Shown here: positions 7,562-15,293 of the stretch, one piece after another
How the letters are laid out: each line of letters starts with the position of its first letter
How positions within the stretch are numbered: the stretch's first letter is position 1
Assembly (NCBI GenBank): GCA_943369525.1
Contig: CALRNL020000006.1
Coordinates: forward strand, 62,001 to 126,000
Source of the DNA: BAIKAL-G1 sp943369525
Lineage (GTDB): Bacteria > Cyanobacteriota > Cyanobacteriia > PCC-6307 > Cyanobiaceae
Length of the DNA stretch: 64,000 nt
Direction of reading: 5' to 3'
The notes under the pieces: model-generated
Told to the model about the DNA's origin: nothing
Seen by the model: only the letters and a program-made list of their open reading frames with translations
Databases searched by the model: none
Translations under genes and position numbers: made by a program

Positions 7562-8398
7562 ATGCGGATTGCCAGCTGGAATGTCAATTCGGTGCGCAGC
7601 CGCCTCGACCAGGTGACCGCCTGGCTGGAGCAGAACCAACCCGAGCTGCTCTGCCTGCAGGAAACCAAGGTGGAGGACGGCAGCTTTCCCCATGACGCCT
7701 TCCGCGCCCTCGGCTACGACGCCACGATCAGCGGCCAGAAGGCCTACAACGGCGTCGCCTTGGTGAGCCGCGTGCCCCTGGAGGACGTGCGGATCGGCTT
7801 CCCTGCCCTGCTGAACGGGGATGCCGACGCCGAGCGGTTGGGGGAGCAAAAAAGGGTGATCAGCGCCCTGGTCGATGGCGTGCGGGTGCTCAATCTCTAT
7901 GTGCCCAATGGCTCCTCGCTCCAATCGGAGAAATACGCCTACAAACTCGAGTGGTTGGCCTGCCTACAGCGTTACCTGGCGGAACTGGAGCGCCAAGGCG
8001 ACCCCCTCTGTGTGGTGGGGGATTTCAACATCGCCCTGGAGGCCCGTGATATCCACAACCCGGCCCGGCTGGAGGGCGGCATCATGGCCAGCGAACCCGA
8101 ACGGCTGGCCCTGCGCCAGGCCCTGGGCGGGCGCCTGCAGGACAGCTTCCGCCTGTTTGAGCCCGCCAGCGGCCACTGGAGCTGGTGGGACTACCGCAGC
8201 GGCGGCTGGGACCTGGACCGGGGCTGGCGCATCGACCACATCTATCTCTCCGAGGAGCTGGTGGAGTGCGCCACCGGCTGCGTGATCGACAAGGCGGTGC
8301 GGGGCAACGAGAAGCCCAGTGACCATGCGCCGGTGGTGGTGAACCTGGCCTGGCCACCCGCCGGCGATGACGAGGACGAAGGCGAAGAGGAGGAATAA
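7562..8398 (+). CDS. xthA: Exodeoxyribonuclease III (AP endonuclease)
   Basis: This 278-residue enzyme begins MRIASWNVNSVRSRL, the standard N-terminus of the family. I therefore prefer the ATG at 7562 over one at 7532. Catalytic landmarks are LCLQETKVE (metal-binding Glu), GDFNIAL (Asp and Asn) and the terminal SDHAPVVV (Asp-His). It repairs abasic sites and acts as a 3'-5' exonuclease in base-excision repair. The C-terminus is a short acidic tail (DDEDEGEEEE). A GC-rich hairpin follows directly. Confidence 0.93.
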   Translation: MRIASWNVNSVRSRLDQVTAWLEQNQPELLCLQETKVEDGSFPHDAFRALGYDATISGQKAYNGVALVSRVPLEDVRIGFPALLNGDADAERLGEQKRVISALVDGVRVLNLYVPNGSSLQSEKYAYKLEWLACLQRYLAELERQGDPLCVVGDFNIALEARDIHNPARLEGGIMASEPERLALRQALGGRLQDSFRLFEPASGHWSWWDYRSGGWDLDRGWRIDHIYLSEELVECATGCVIDKAVRGNEKPSDHAPVVVNLAWPPAGDDEDEGEEEE

Positions 8399-8407
8399 AG
8401 AGGAGTT

Positions 8408-8439
8408 TGGGGGCGAAGACGCCGAGCCGGACGCCCCCA
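8408..8439. terminator. GC-rich hairpin between convergent xthA and glcD
   Basis: A perfect 8-bp inverted repeat, TGGGGGCG (8408-8415) with CGCCCCCA (8432-8439), sits 10 bp after the xthA stop in the convergent gap. There is no T-tract, so it is a hairpin of terminator type rather than a proven intrinsic terminator. Confidence 0.45.
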
Positions 8440-8495
8440 GAGCCGCAGCTCAGGAGCCGTAGGGTCCCGGATCCCAAACCTCCCAGGCCCCTGCC

Positions 8496-10058
8496 CTAGA
8501 AGGCCACCACCCCTTTTGGCAGCGGCACCCCCTGCACCTTGAGCTCCACGGCCCGGCGGGCCGATTCGGCGCAGGTTTTCGGGGTGGGAAAGATCTTGCC
8601 GGGGTTGGCAAGGCGTTGGGGATCAAAGGCCTGGCGCACCAACTGCATGGTGGCCTGGTCGTCGGCACTGAACATCCAGTCCATGTAGCAGCGCTTGTCG
8701 CTGCCCACGCCGTGTTCGCCCGTGATACTGCCGCCGGCGGCGATGCAAAGCCGCAGGATCTCGCCACCGAGCCGGTGCACCCGCTCCTGAATCGCCGGAT
8801 CGGACCCCCGATAGAGGATCAGGGGGTGGAGATTGCCATCGCCGGCATGGAACACGTTGGCCACGCTCAGGCCATGCTCCCGGCTCAAGTCGCCGATGGC
8901 CGCCAACACCTGGGGCAGGGCGGTGCGGGGCACCACGCCATCTTGGAGGTAGTAGCTGGGCGACTGGCGGCCCAGGGCCGTGATCGCCGATTTACGCCCC
9001 TTCCAGAGCCGGGCCCGGGCCGCCTCGTCCCAGGCCTGGCGCACGCTGCCAGCGCCCGCCTGAAGGCACAGGCGGGTGGCCAGTTGCACCGAATCCCGCA
9101 CCTCCTGCTCCTGGCCATCGAGCTCCACCAGCAGCACGGCCGCCGCCTCGCGCGGGTATTCGTCGAAGCCGAAGTAATCGTCCACCGCCTGAATGCAGAG
9201 GCTATCCATCATTTCCATGCCGGCGGGCATCACCCCGGCGCCAGTGATCTGTCGCACCGCCTCGCCGGCCGCCGCCATCGAGGCGAAATCGGCCAGCAAC
9301 ACGGCCACCGTCGCCGGGGCTGGCAGGAGGCGCAAGGTGATCGCCGTGGCGATGCCCAAGGTGCCCTCGCTACCGATAAAGACACCCCGCAGATCCAGGG
9401 CCGCCATCTCCGGCTGGGGGCCCCCCAGGGTCGTCACCGTGCCATCGGGCAGCACCACCTCCATGGCCAGCACATGGTTGCTGGTCACGCCGTACTTGAG
9501 GCAATGGACGCCGCCGGAGTTTTCGGCGACGTTGCCGCCGATCGTGCAGACCTGCTGGCTGGAGGGATCGGGGGCGTAATAAAAACCGGCGCCCACCACC
9601 GAGCGGGTCACCCAGCTGTTGATCACGCCGGGCTGCACGGTGATGCGCTGGTTGGCGAGATCCACCGAGAGCACCTGGCGCATGCGGCTGGTGGCAATCA
9701 CCAGGGCCTGCCGCTCGGCCACGGCGCCACCGGAGAGGCCCGTGCCACTGCCCCGGGCCACAAAGGGAATCGAGCGCTGGTGACAAAGCCGCAGCACCGC
9801 CGCCACCTGCTCGGTGGTTTCCGGCAACACCACCAAGGGCGGCTGGTGGCGCTCCAGGGTGAGGCCGTCACTGTCGTAGGCGAGCAGCTCCTGGCGGGCG
9901 GTCACCACGGCCTTCGCGGGCAACAGCTGGCGCAGGGCCCGGGCCAGCGCAGTCCAGTCATGGGGCTGGCCGGGCCCGCAGCCTGGAGAGGAGCCCTGAC
10001 CTAGGGATTGGCCAGGGGGCTCGGCTCGGGTTTGGGCGGGGTCCAGGGGGTCAAACAC
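8496..10058 (-). CDS. glcD: Glycolate dehydrogenase/oxidase FAD-binding subunit GlcD
   Basis: This 520-residue FAD-linked oxidase has the PCMH-type FAD-binding segment (VARGSGTGLSGGA, then NVAENSGGVHCLKYG and GSEGTLG). It also has the C-terminal FAD-oxidase domain with NVFHAGDGNLHPLI and GEHGVG. It oxidises glycolate to glyoxylate, the step after phosphoglycolate phosphatase in photorespiration. The aminotransferase at 42371-43543 would consume the glyoxylate. glcE and glcF are not in the window. The N-terminal ~30 residues are P/G/Q-rich and probably not part of the fold. The gene is divergent from hemL. Confidence 0.92.
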   Translation of the reverse strand: MFDPLDPAQTRAEPPGQSLGQGSSPGCGPGQPHDWTALARALRQLLPAKAVVTARQELLAYDSDGLTLERHQPPLVVLPETTEQVAAVLRLCHQRSIPFVARGSGTGLSGGAVAERQALVIATSRMRQVLSVDLANQRITVQPGVINSWVTRSVVGAGFYYAPDPSSQQVCTIGGNVAENSGGVHCLKYGVTSNHVLAMEVVLPDGTVTTLGGPQPEMAALDLRGVFIGSEGTLGIATAITLRLLPAPATVAVLLADFASMAAAGEAVRQITGAGVMPAGMEMMDSLCIQAVDDYFGFDEYPREAAAVLLVELDGQEQEVRDSVQLATRLCLQAGAGSVRQAWDEAARARLWKGRKSAITALGRQSPSYYLQDGVVPRTALPQVLAAIGDLSREHGLSVANVFHAGDGNLHPLILYRGSDPAIQERVHRLGGEILRLCIAAGGSITGEHGVGSDKRCYMDWMFSADDQATMQLVRQAFDPQRLANPGKIFPTPKTCAESARRAVELKVQGVPLPKGVVAF

Positions 10059-10243
10059 GGACTGGGGACGCCTGGGCCGCTGGGGATTGGTCGTTGATCC
10101 CAGCCCCGGGGAGCCTGATCAGGACTGTCACCATAACGAGTCAGGGGCCCCCGGCCCGAACGGCCCAAGGTTGCGTCAATATGGGCGATGGCTGGTTCCG
10201 CTTCGGCAGGCGCCACCTCCCCCCACCGTCTGCGGAACCTGTC

Positions 10244-11560
10244 TTGACCTCGGCCTCTGTTTCGGCTCCTGCCCTGAACACCGCCCGTTCCCAGGCCCTC
10301 TTCAGCGCCGCCCAGGGCCTGATGCCCGGTGGGGTCAGCTCCCCGGTGCGCGCCTTCCGCTCCGTTGGCGGCCAGCCGATCGTGTTTGACCGCGTCAAAG
10401 GCGCCTACGCCTGGGACGTGGATGGCAACCGCTATATCGATTACATCGGCAGCTGGGGACCGGCCATCTGCGGCCATGCCCATCCCGCGGTGATCGCCGC
10501 CCTGCATGAGGCCCTCGATAAGGGCACCAGCTTTGGCGCGCCCTGCGAGCTGGAAAACACCCTGGCCGCCATGGTGATTGACGCCGTGCCCTCGGTGGAG
10601 ATGGTGCGCTTCGTTAACAGCGGCACCGAGGCTTGTATGTCGGTGTTGCGGCTGATGCGCGCCTTCACCGGCCGCGAAAAGATCATCAAGTTCGAAGGCT
10701 GCTATCACGGCCACGCCGACATGTTCCTGGTGAAGGCCGGCTCCGGGGTTGCCACCCTCGGCCTGCCCGATTCCCCCGGCGTGCCCCGCTCCACCGCCGC
10801 CAGCACCCTCACCGCCCCCTACAACGATTTGGAGGCGGTCAAAACCCTTTTTGCCGAAAACCCTGGGGCCATTGCCGGTGTGATCCTCGAGCCGGTGGTG
10901 GGCAATGCCGGCTTCATCACCCCCGAGCCCGGCTTCCTAGAGGGCATCCGCGAGATCACCAAGGAAAACGACGCCCTGCTGGTGTTTGACGAGGTGATGA
11001 CGGGGTTTCGCATCAGCTACGGCGGCGCCCAGGCCAAGTTCGGCATCACCCCCGACCTCACCACCATGGGCAAGGTGATTGGCGGCGGCCTGCCGGTAGG
11101 CGCCTACGGCGGTCGCGCCGACATCATGGCCATGGTGGCCCCGGCGGGCCCCATGTACCAGGCGGGCACCCTCAGCGGCAACCCCCTGGCCATGACCGCC
11201 GGCATCAAGACCCTGGAACTGCTGAAGCAGCCCGGCACCTACGAGCGCCTCGACGCCATCACCAAGCGGCTCTCAGGCGGCATCCTGGCGGCGGCCGAAG
11301 CCGTGGGGCTGCCGATCTGCGGCAGCTCGATTAGCGCCATGTTCGGCTTCTTCCTGTGCGAGGGGCCCGTGCACAATTTCGAAGCGGCCAAGGCCGCCGA
11401 CACGGTGCGCTTCGGCAAACTGCACCGGGCCATGCTCGAGCGCGGCGTGTATCTGGCCCCCAGTGCCTTTGAGGCCGGCTTCACCTCCCTAGCCCACAGC
11501 GACGACGACATCGACACCACGATTGTCGCCTTCCGCGACAGCTTCGCCGAGATCGCCTGA
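10244..11560 (+). CDS. hemL: Glutamate-1-semialdehyde 2,1-aminomutase
   Basis: HemL makes 5-aminolevulinate for chlorophyll, heme and bilin synthesis through the C5 pathway. Family landmarks are LMPGGVSSPVRAF, NSGTEACMSVLRL, FEGCYHGHADMF, LVFDEVMTGFR and the PLP lysine in LTTMGKVIGGGLP. I chose a TTG at 10244, which gives MTSASVSAPALNT and 438 residues, close to the usual length of about 430. An ATG at 10181 and a longer frame from 10094 are also open, but their extra residues look non-conserved. It is divergent from glcD with a gap of 185 bp that should hold both promoters. Confidence 0.93.
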   Translation: MTSASVSAPALNTARSQALFSAAQGLMPGGVSSPVRAFRSVGGQPIVFDRVKGAYAWDVDGNRYIDYIGSWGPAICGHAHPAVIAALHEALDKGTSFGAPCELENTLAAMVIDAVPSVEMVRFVNSGTEACMSVLRLMRAFTGREKIIKFEGCYHGHADMFLVKAGSGVATLGLPDSPGVPRSTAASTLTAPYNDLEAVKTLFAENPGAIAGVILEPVVGNAGFITPEPGFLEGIREITKENDALLVFDEVMTGFRISYGGAQAKFGITPDLTTMGKVIGGGLPVGAYGGRADIMAMVAPAGPMYQAGTLSGNPLAMTAGIKTLELLKQPGTYERLDAITKRLSGGILAAAEAVGLPICGSSISAMFGFFLCEGPVHNFEAAKAADTVRFGKLHRAMLERGVYLAPSAFEAGFTSLAHSDDDIDTTIVAFRDSFAEIA

Positions 11561-11619
11561 GGCCCGGGCACGGAGCCCTTGGGGTGAAGGCCCTTCAGGT
11601 TTGAACTGCCGCGGGCGCC

Positions 11620-13554
11620 TCAGGGCCCTTCGGCAACGGCGGCAGCATCGCGGCGGCGCGGATCGGCCACGCCGAGGCTGCCGCCTGAGCGGGTGCGGCC
11701 GCTGCCAATCCCGGGCCCGGGACGGACTCCCTTGGCTGGCACCACTTCCACCGAATTGGCCGAGCCCATGGCCGGCACGGCCACCAGCTTGTGGCCCATG
11801 GCCTCCAGCAGGCGGCGGGTGTCGGGGCTGATGCCCTCTTCGAGGCTGATCTGGTCGGGCCAGAGCTGGCTATGGATCCGGGGGGCCGCCACCGACGAGG
11901 CCAGGTTGAGGCCAAACACCAGCCGGTTCAAGAGCACCTGCAGCACGGTGGTGATGATGCGGCTGCCGCCCGGGCTGCCCGTGGCCAGCAGCGGCTCCCC
12001 CGAGGGGCGGAACACCAGGGTGGGGGTCATCGAACTCAGGGGCCGCCGGCCCGGGGCGATGGCATTGACCGCCCCCTGCACCAGGCCGTAGCCATTGGCG
12101 CTTCCGGGCTTAAGGCTGAAATCGTCGAGTTCGTTGTTGAGCAGGAAGCCCGCCCCCGGCACGCTGATGCCGTTGCCGTAGGCCCCGTTCAAGGTGGTAG
12201 TGACTGCCACCAGTCCCCCCTGGCGATCGGCGACGGACACGTGGGTGGTGTTGCTGCCGCCGCCCAGGGCGGTGGGGTCTGCCTCCAACTGGGCGGCGGG
12301 CCGGTGACGGTTGAGATCCAGCCTCGAACGCTGCAGGGCGGCATAGGCAGAGCTTTGCAACTGCTCCAGGGGCATGGCCACGTGGTCGGGGTCGCCCAGC
12401 AGGCGGTTGCGATCCCGGTAGGCCAGGTTCATCGCCTCCACGAGCCGGTGGATCGTGGCCGCACTGTTGGCACCGGAGGCTTCCAGCTTGAGGGGCTCCA
12501 ACACGTTGAGCAGCTGCAGCAAGGTGATCCCGCCGCCACTGGGGGGCGGCATGGTCAGCACCGGATACCCGCGGAAGCGCCCCTGCAAGGGGGCCTGCCA
12601 CCGGGCCCGATAGGCCGCCAGATCGGCGGTGGTGATCAGTCCCCCCCGCTGGGCCATCAGGGCTGCCAGCGCCCGGGCCACCGGGCCGCCATAGAAACCG
12701 GGCGCCCCCTCGCTAGCGATGCGGCGCAGGCTGCGGGCCAGATCGCCCTGACGCAAGATCTCCCCTGGCCGGTAGGGCTGCCCTCCGGGCTTGAAGAATT
12801 GGCGGCGGGAGCTGGGATCGGCCTGGAGCAGGGGCGCGGCAGCGGCCAGGGACTCGGCCAGCTCCACCCCCACCGGAAAACCCCGCTCCGCCAGCTCGAT
12901 CGCCGGCGCCAGCACGCGCTTAAGCGGCAGGCGTCCGTAGCGGGCCTGGGCCAGGGTGAGCCCGGCCACCGTGCCCGGCACCCCCGTGCTGAGCAGGCTG
13001 CGGGTGGCCTTGATGCGATCGACGCTGCCATCGGCCCGGAGAAACAGCTCGGGCCGCACGGCCAGGGGAGCGGTCTCGCGAAAATTGAGGGCCACGGCCT
13101 GACCCCGGCCGATCGGCACGGCAGGAGCCCAGGCCCGTTTGGCGTCGGCCTGGGGCAGCCATAACACCAGAAATCCGCCGCCGCCCAGGTTGCCGGCCTG
13201 GGGCAGGGTCACGGCCAGGGCAAAACAGGTGGCCACGGCCGCATCCACCGCGTTACCACCCTGGTGCAAAATCGATGCCCCCACGGCCGCAGCCCGGGCC
13301 TCCTGGGCCGCCACCATGCCTGCGCCTGAGACGATCGGGCGGAAGCGTTGGGCGCCCTCCTGAAGATCGGTGGCCGCCGGCGAGGCTGGCGGCGGCCCGG
13401 CGGGCAAAGCGGACGCTGGACGGGAAGGGGCGCCGGCCGGGGCCACCGTCCCAGCCCCATGGGCAGGGGCCATAGCCCAGGCCGTAGCGGGGGCCCAGGC
13501 CAGGGCCCAGGCCAGGGCAGCAGACGCCCGGTAGCGCCCAAGCCTGGCAGCCAT
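11620..13554 (-). CDS. ggt: Gamma-glutamyltransferase (glutathione hydrolase), exported
   Basis: This 644-residue Ntn-hydrolase precursor has a hydrophobic signal peptide (about residues 8-30). The autoprocessing and nucleophile threonine lies in SNTTHVSVAD, and a glycine-rich oxyanion segment reads PSGGGITLLQLLN. RRPLSSMTPTLVF and GSPGGSRI are further family landmarks. It is cleaved into large and small subunits and breaks gamma-glutamyl bonds of glutathione and related peptides in the periplasm. Its start touches the stop of yajQ (they share base 13554), so the two are probably co-transcribed. The 3' end converges on hemL across 59 bp. Confidence 0.92.
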   Translation of the reverse strand: MAARLGRYRASAALAWALAWAPATAWAMAPAHGAGTVAPAGAPSRPASALPAGPPPASPAATDLQEGAQRFRPIVSGAGMVAAQEARAAAVGASILHQGGNAVDAAVATCFALAVTLPQAGNLGGGGFLVLWLPQADAKRAWAPAVPIGRGQAVALNFRETAPLAVRPELFLRADGSVDRIKATRSLLSTGVPGTVAGLTLAQARYGRLPLKRVLAPAIELAERGFPVGVELAESLAAAAPLLQADPSSRRQFFKPGGQPYRPGEILRQGDLARSLRRIASEGAPGFYGGPVARALAALMAQRGGLITTADLAAYRARWQAPLQGRFRGYPVLTMPPPSGGGITLLQLLNVLEPLKLEASGANSAATIHRLVEAMNLAYRDRNRLLGDPDHVAMPLEQLQSSAYAALQRSRLDLNRHRPAAQLEADPTALGGGSNTTHVSVADRQGGLVAVTTTLNGAYGNGISVPGAGFLLNNELDDFSLKPGSANGYGLVQGAVNAIAPGRRPLSSMTPTLVFRPSGEPLLATGSPGGSRIITTVLQVLLNRLVFGLNLASSVAAPRIHSQLWPDQISLEEGISPDTRRLLEAMGHKLVAVPAMGSANSVEVVPAKGVRPGPGIGSGRTRSGGSLGVADPRRRDAAAVAEGP

Positions 13555-14042
13555 CAGCGGTAGTTCTCGAACTGCAGGGGCACGTCCACATCCTGGGCCC
13601 GCAGCAGCTGGATCGCCTGCTGCAGGTCGTCCTTGTTCTTGCCGGTGATGCGCAGGCTGTCCCCCTGGATCGCCACGGTCACCTTCTTGAGCTCGTCGCG
13701 GATCGTTTTGCTGAGGGCCTTGGCAATCTCCTGGGAGAGGCCCTTGCGCAGCTTCACCTCCTGCTTGACCCGGTTACCACCGACGGGCTCGGGGGTCTGG
13801 AAATCGAAGATCTTGAGGGATAGGTCGCGCTTGGTGGCCTTCTGGCGCAGCAGGTCTTCCACCGCCACCAGGGCCATCTCACTGGCGCTGGTCACCGTGA
13901 AACTGGTCTCCTCCAGCTCAATTTCGGTGGCCGAATCCTTGAGGTCGTAGCGCTGCACCACATCGCGCCGCACCTGGTCCAGGGTGTTCACCAGTTCCTG
14001 GCGGTCGAAGTCGGACACGACGTCAAAGGAGTAGGTGCTCAT
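13554..14042 (-). CDS. YajQ-family (UPF0234) nucleotide/c-di-GMP-binding protein
   Basis: This is a 162-residue protein beginning MSTYSFDVVSDFDRQEL with ATG at 14040-14042. It matches the YajQ family end to end: FDVVSDFD, YDLKDS, the RQEVKLRKG-like segment VKQEVKLRKGLSQE, and the C-terminal LQFENYR. YajQ proteins fold as two ferredoxin-like domains and bind nucleotides. Some relatives bind cyclic di-GMP, which is family knowledge and not visible here. It lies directly upstream of ggt, and the promoter should be in the AT-richer gap at 14043-14300. The longer frame to 14171 gives low-complexity residues and was rejected. Confidence 0.9.
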   Translation of the reverse strand: MSTYSFDVVSDFDRQELVNTLDQVRRDVVQRYDLKDSATEIELEETSFTVTSASEMALVAVEDLLRQKATKRDLSLKIFDFQTPEPVGGNRVKQEVKLRKGLSQEIAKALSKTIRDELKKVTVAIQGDSLRITGKNKDDLQQAIQLLRAQDVDVPLQFENYR

Positions 14043-14618
14043 CGCGGCGAGGGGGCGCTGGGGGGCGTGAATGGGGATCGTAGGTGGGGCCAGGGGACCA
14101 GGCCACCAGGGCCCCCTTGCGGCGCCAGTGCTCCAGGCCCTCGGCCGGGGCCGTCGACTGGATCGAGCCACCGCCCCTGGTCGGGGTCAACCCAATCGGC
14201 CAAGGGCCAATCCCCACCCCGCGATCTCAAGCCAATCGCTAACGCCCCCGTAGGAGCTGTACTAGATATCTCCAAGGTCAAGGCATAGCGACAAGCTGGC
14301 CCTGATTGTTTGGGCAGCACTGCTCCCAATCCAATCACTGATGCCGCTGTTGGGATAATCGACTCGCAAAACCCACTACCCGTCCAGGACAATTGCATGT
14401 CCTGGCATAACCCTCCAGCCCGACTAGAGGACAACCAGCCCCTGGGACGTCGTAACCCTTTGACTCGGCCGCTCCTTCGATAGGTTGACCCCATTGGACC
14501 TGGCCCCCTGCCCGACCCCTTGCCCCCCCTGGCCCCCCTTTGTTGGGATCTAGGTGATCCGATCCCGGATCAGGCCCGCATGGGGATGGGGTTGGCACCC
14601 GGGGATCCGCCCCTCGTC
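14043..14618. other. Non-coding gap between divergent yajQ and phosphopantetheinyl transferase
   Basis: No convincing protein-coding gene lies in this 576-bp stretch, although the PPTase frame stays open back to 14520. It should contain the yajQ promoter and the PPTase promoter. Base composition around 14220-14480 is less GC-rich than the flanks. It holds the perfect hairpin at 14384-14405 and a 28-codon open frame at 14397-14483, described separately. Confidence 0.5.
14384..14405. other. Perfect 8-bp hairpin with 6-nt loop
   Basis: CCAGGACA (14384-14391) and TGTCCTGG (14398-14405) are exact inverted repeats around the loop ATTGCA. There is no T-tract on either side, so it does not look like an intrinsic terminator. 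The 3' arm includes the ATG of a 28-residue open frame that ends with TAG at 14481-14483. It could be an operator, part of a small RNA, or a translational control hairpin. Confidence 0.5.
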
Positions 14619-15293
14619 ATGCAATTGGGCTGGCAGGTTGATGCGATTGGGGCGATGGAAACCGGGATTGGGCCCCTTCCTCCAGCCCTCCTTGGCGATT
14701 TAAACGCCGCAGAGCTGGCCCGCCTGGACTCCTTTCGCCACCCTTGGGATCGCTGGCGCCATGGGCTCGCCCGCGCTGGCCTGCGGCGCCTGCTCGGCCA
14801 CCTACTCGCTACGGAGCCCGCCGCCTTGCACTTCGAGGCGGGGCGGGGCGGCAAACCCAGGCTGATAACCAGCCCCAGGGTGCCCGATCCCCCCCAGTTC
14901 AACCTCTCCCATGCGGGCGAGCTGGTTTTGCTCGCCCTCCATCCCAGCCAAGCCGTTGGGGTGGATGGGGAGCGGCTCGATCGTCGTTGCAATCTCGAAA
15001 GGCTTGCGCCCCGGTTGCTCACGGAGCAGCAACGGGCGGACCAGGCAAACCTCCCGGCGGATCAACGGCACGCCTTCCTGCTTCGCCAGTGGTGCCGGCT
15101 GGAGGCCCAGCTCAAATGCAGTGGCCAGGGGCTGGCGGGGCTAGAAGCCCTGCGCCAGGCCCAAGCAAACCGGGCCCCCTCCACCAAACTGGTGGATCTG
15201 GCCTTACCCCCGGGCTACTGCGGCGCCCTGGCCTGGGCCCAGCCACCGGTTCAGCCGTTGATGCGTTCGAACTCGGCCAGCACCGAGGCCTGA
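14619..15293 (+). CDS. 4'-phosphopantetheinyl transferase (Sfp/HetI type)
   Basis: This 224-residue enzyme transfers phosphopantetheine from CoA to acyl or peptidyl carrier proteins. It contains WRHGLARAGLRRLLG, the conserved FNLSHAGELVLLAL motif, the magnesium-binding GVDGERLD (where most relatives have GVDIE or GVDVE, with Asp and Glu kept) and WCRLEAQLKC, a version of WxxKEAxxK. Upstream in-frame ATGs at 14520, 14580 and 14586 are possible. I prefer 14619 because the fold begins at QLGWQVDAIG. The last 43 bp overlap the end of convergent glyS. No dedicated acyl carrier partner is nearby, so it may be the general cellular PPTase. Confidence 0.82.
   Translation: MQLGWQVDAIGAMETGIGPLPPALLGDLNAAELARLDSFRHPWDRWRHGLARAGLRRLLGHLLATEPAALHFEAGRGGKPRLITSPRVPDPPQFNLSHAGELVLLALHPSQAVGVDGERLDRRCNLERLAPRLLTEQQRADQANLPADQRHAFLLRQWCRLEAQLKCSGQGLAGLEALRQAQANRAPSTKLVDLALPPGYCGALAWAQPPVQPLMRSNSASTEA

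Noticed and set aside
10094..10243. Longer hemL start
   Set aside because: The 50 extra residues do not resemble HemL, and TTG at 10244 gives the usual length and N-terminus.
11791..13164. 457-residue rightward frame antisense to ggt
   Set aside because: It is repetitive Gly/Gln/His-rich shadow sequence. The ggt frame has all family motifs.
14039..14494. 151-residue leftward frame covering the yajQ-PPTase gap
   Set aside because: Its composition is that of a GC-rich shadow frame, and it overlaps the start of yajQ.
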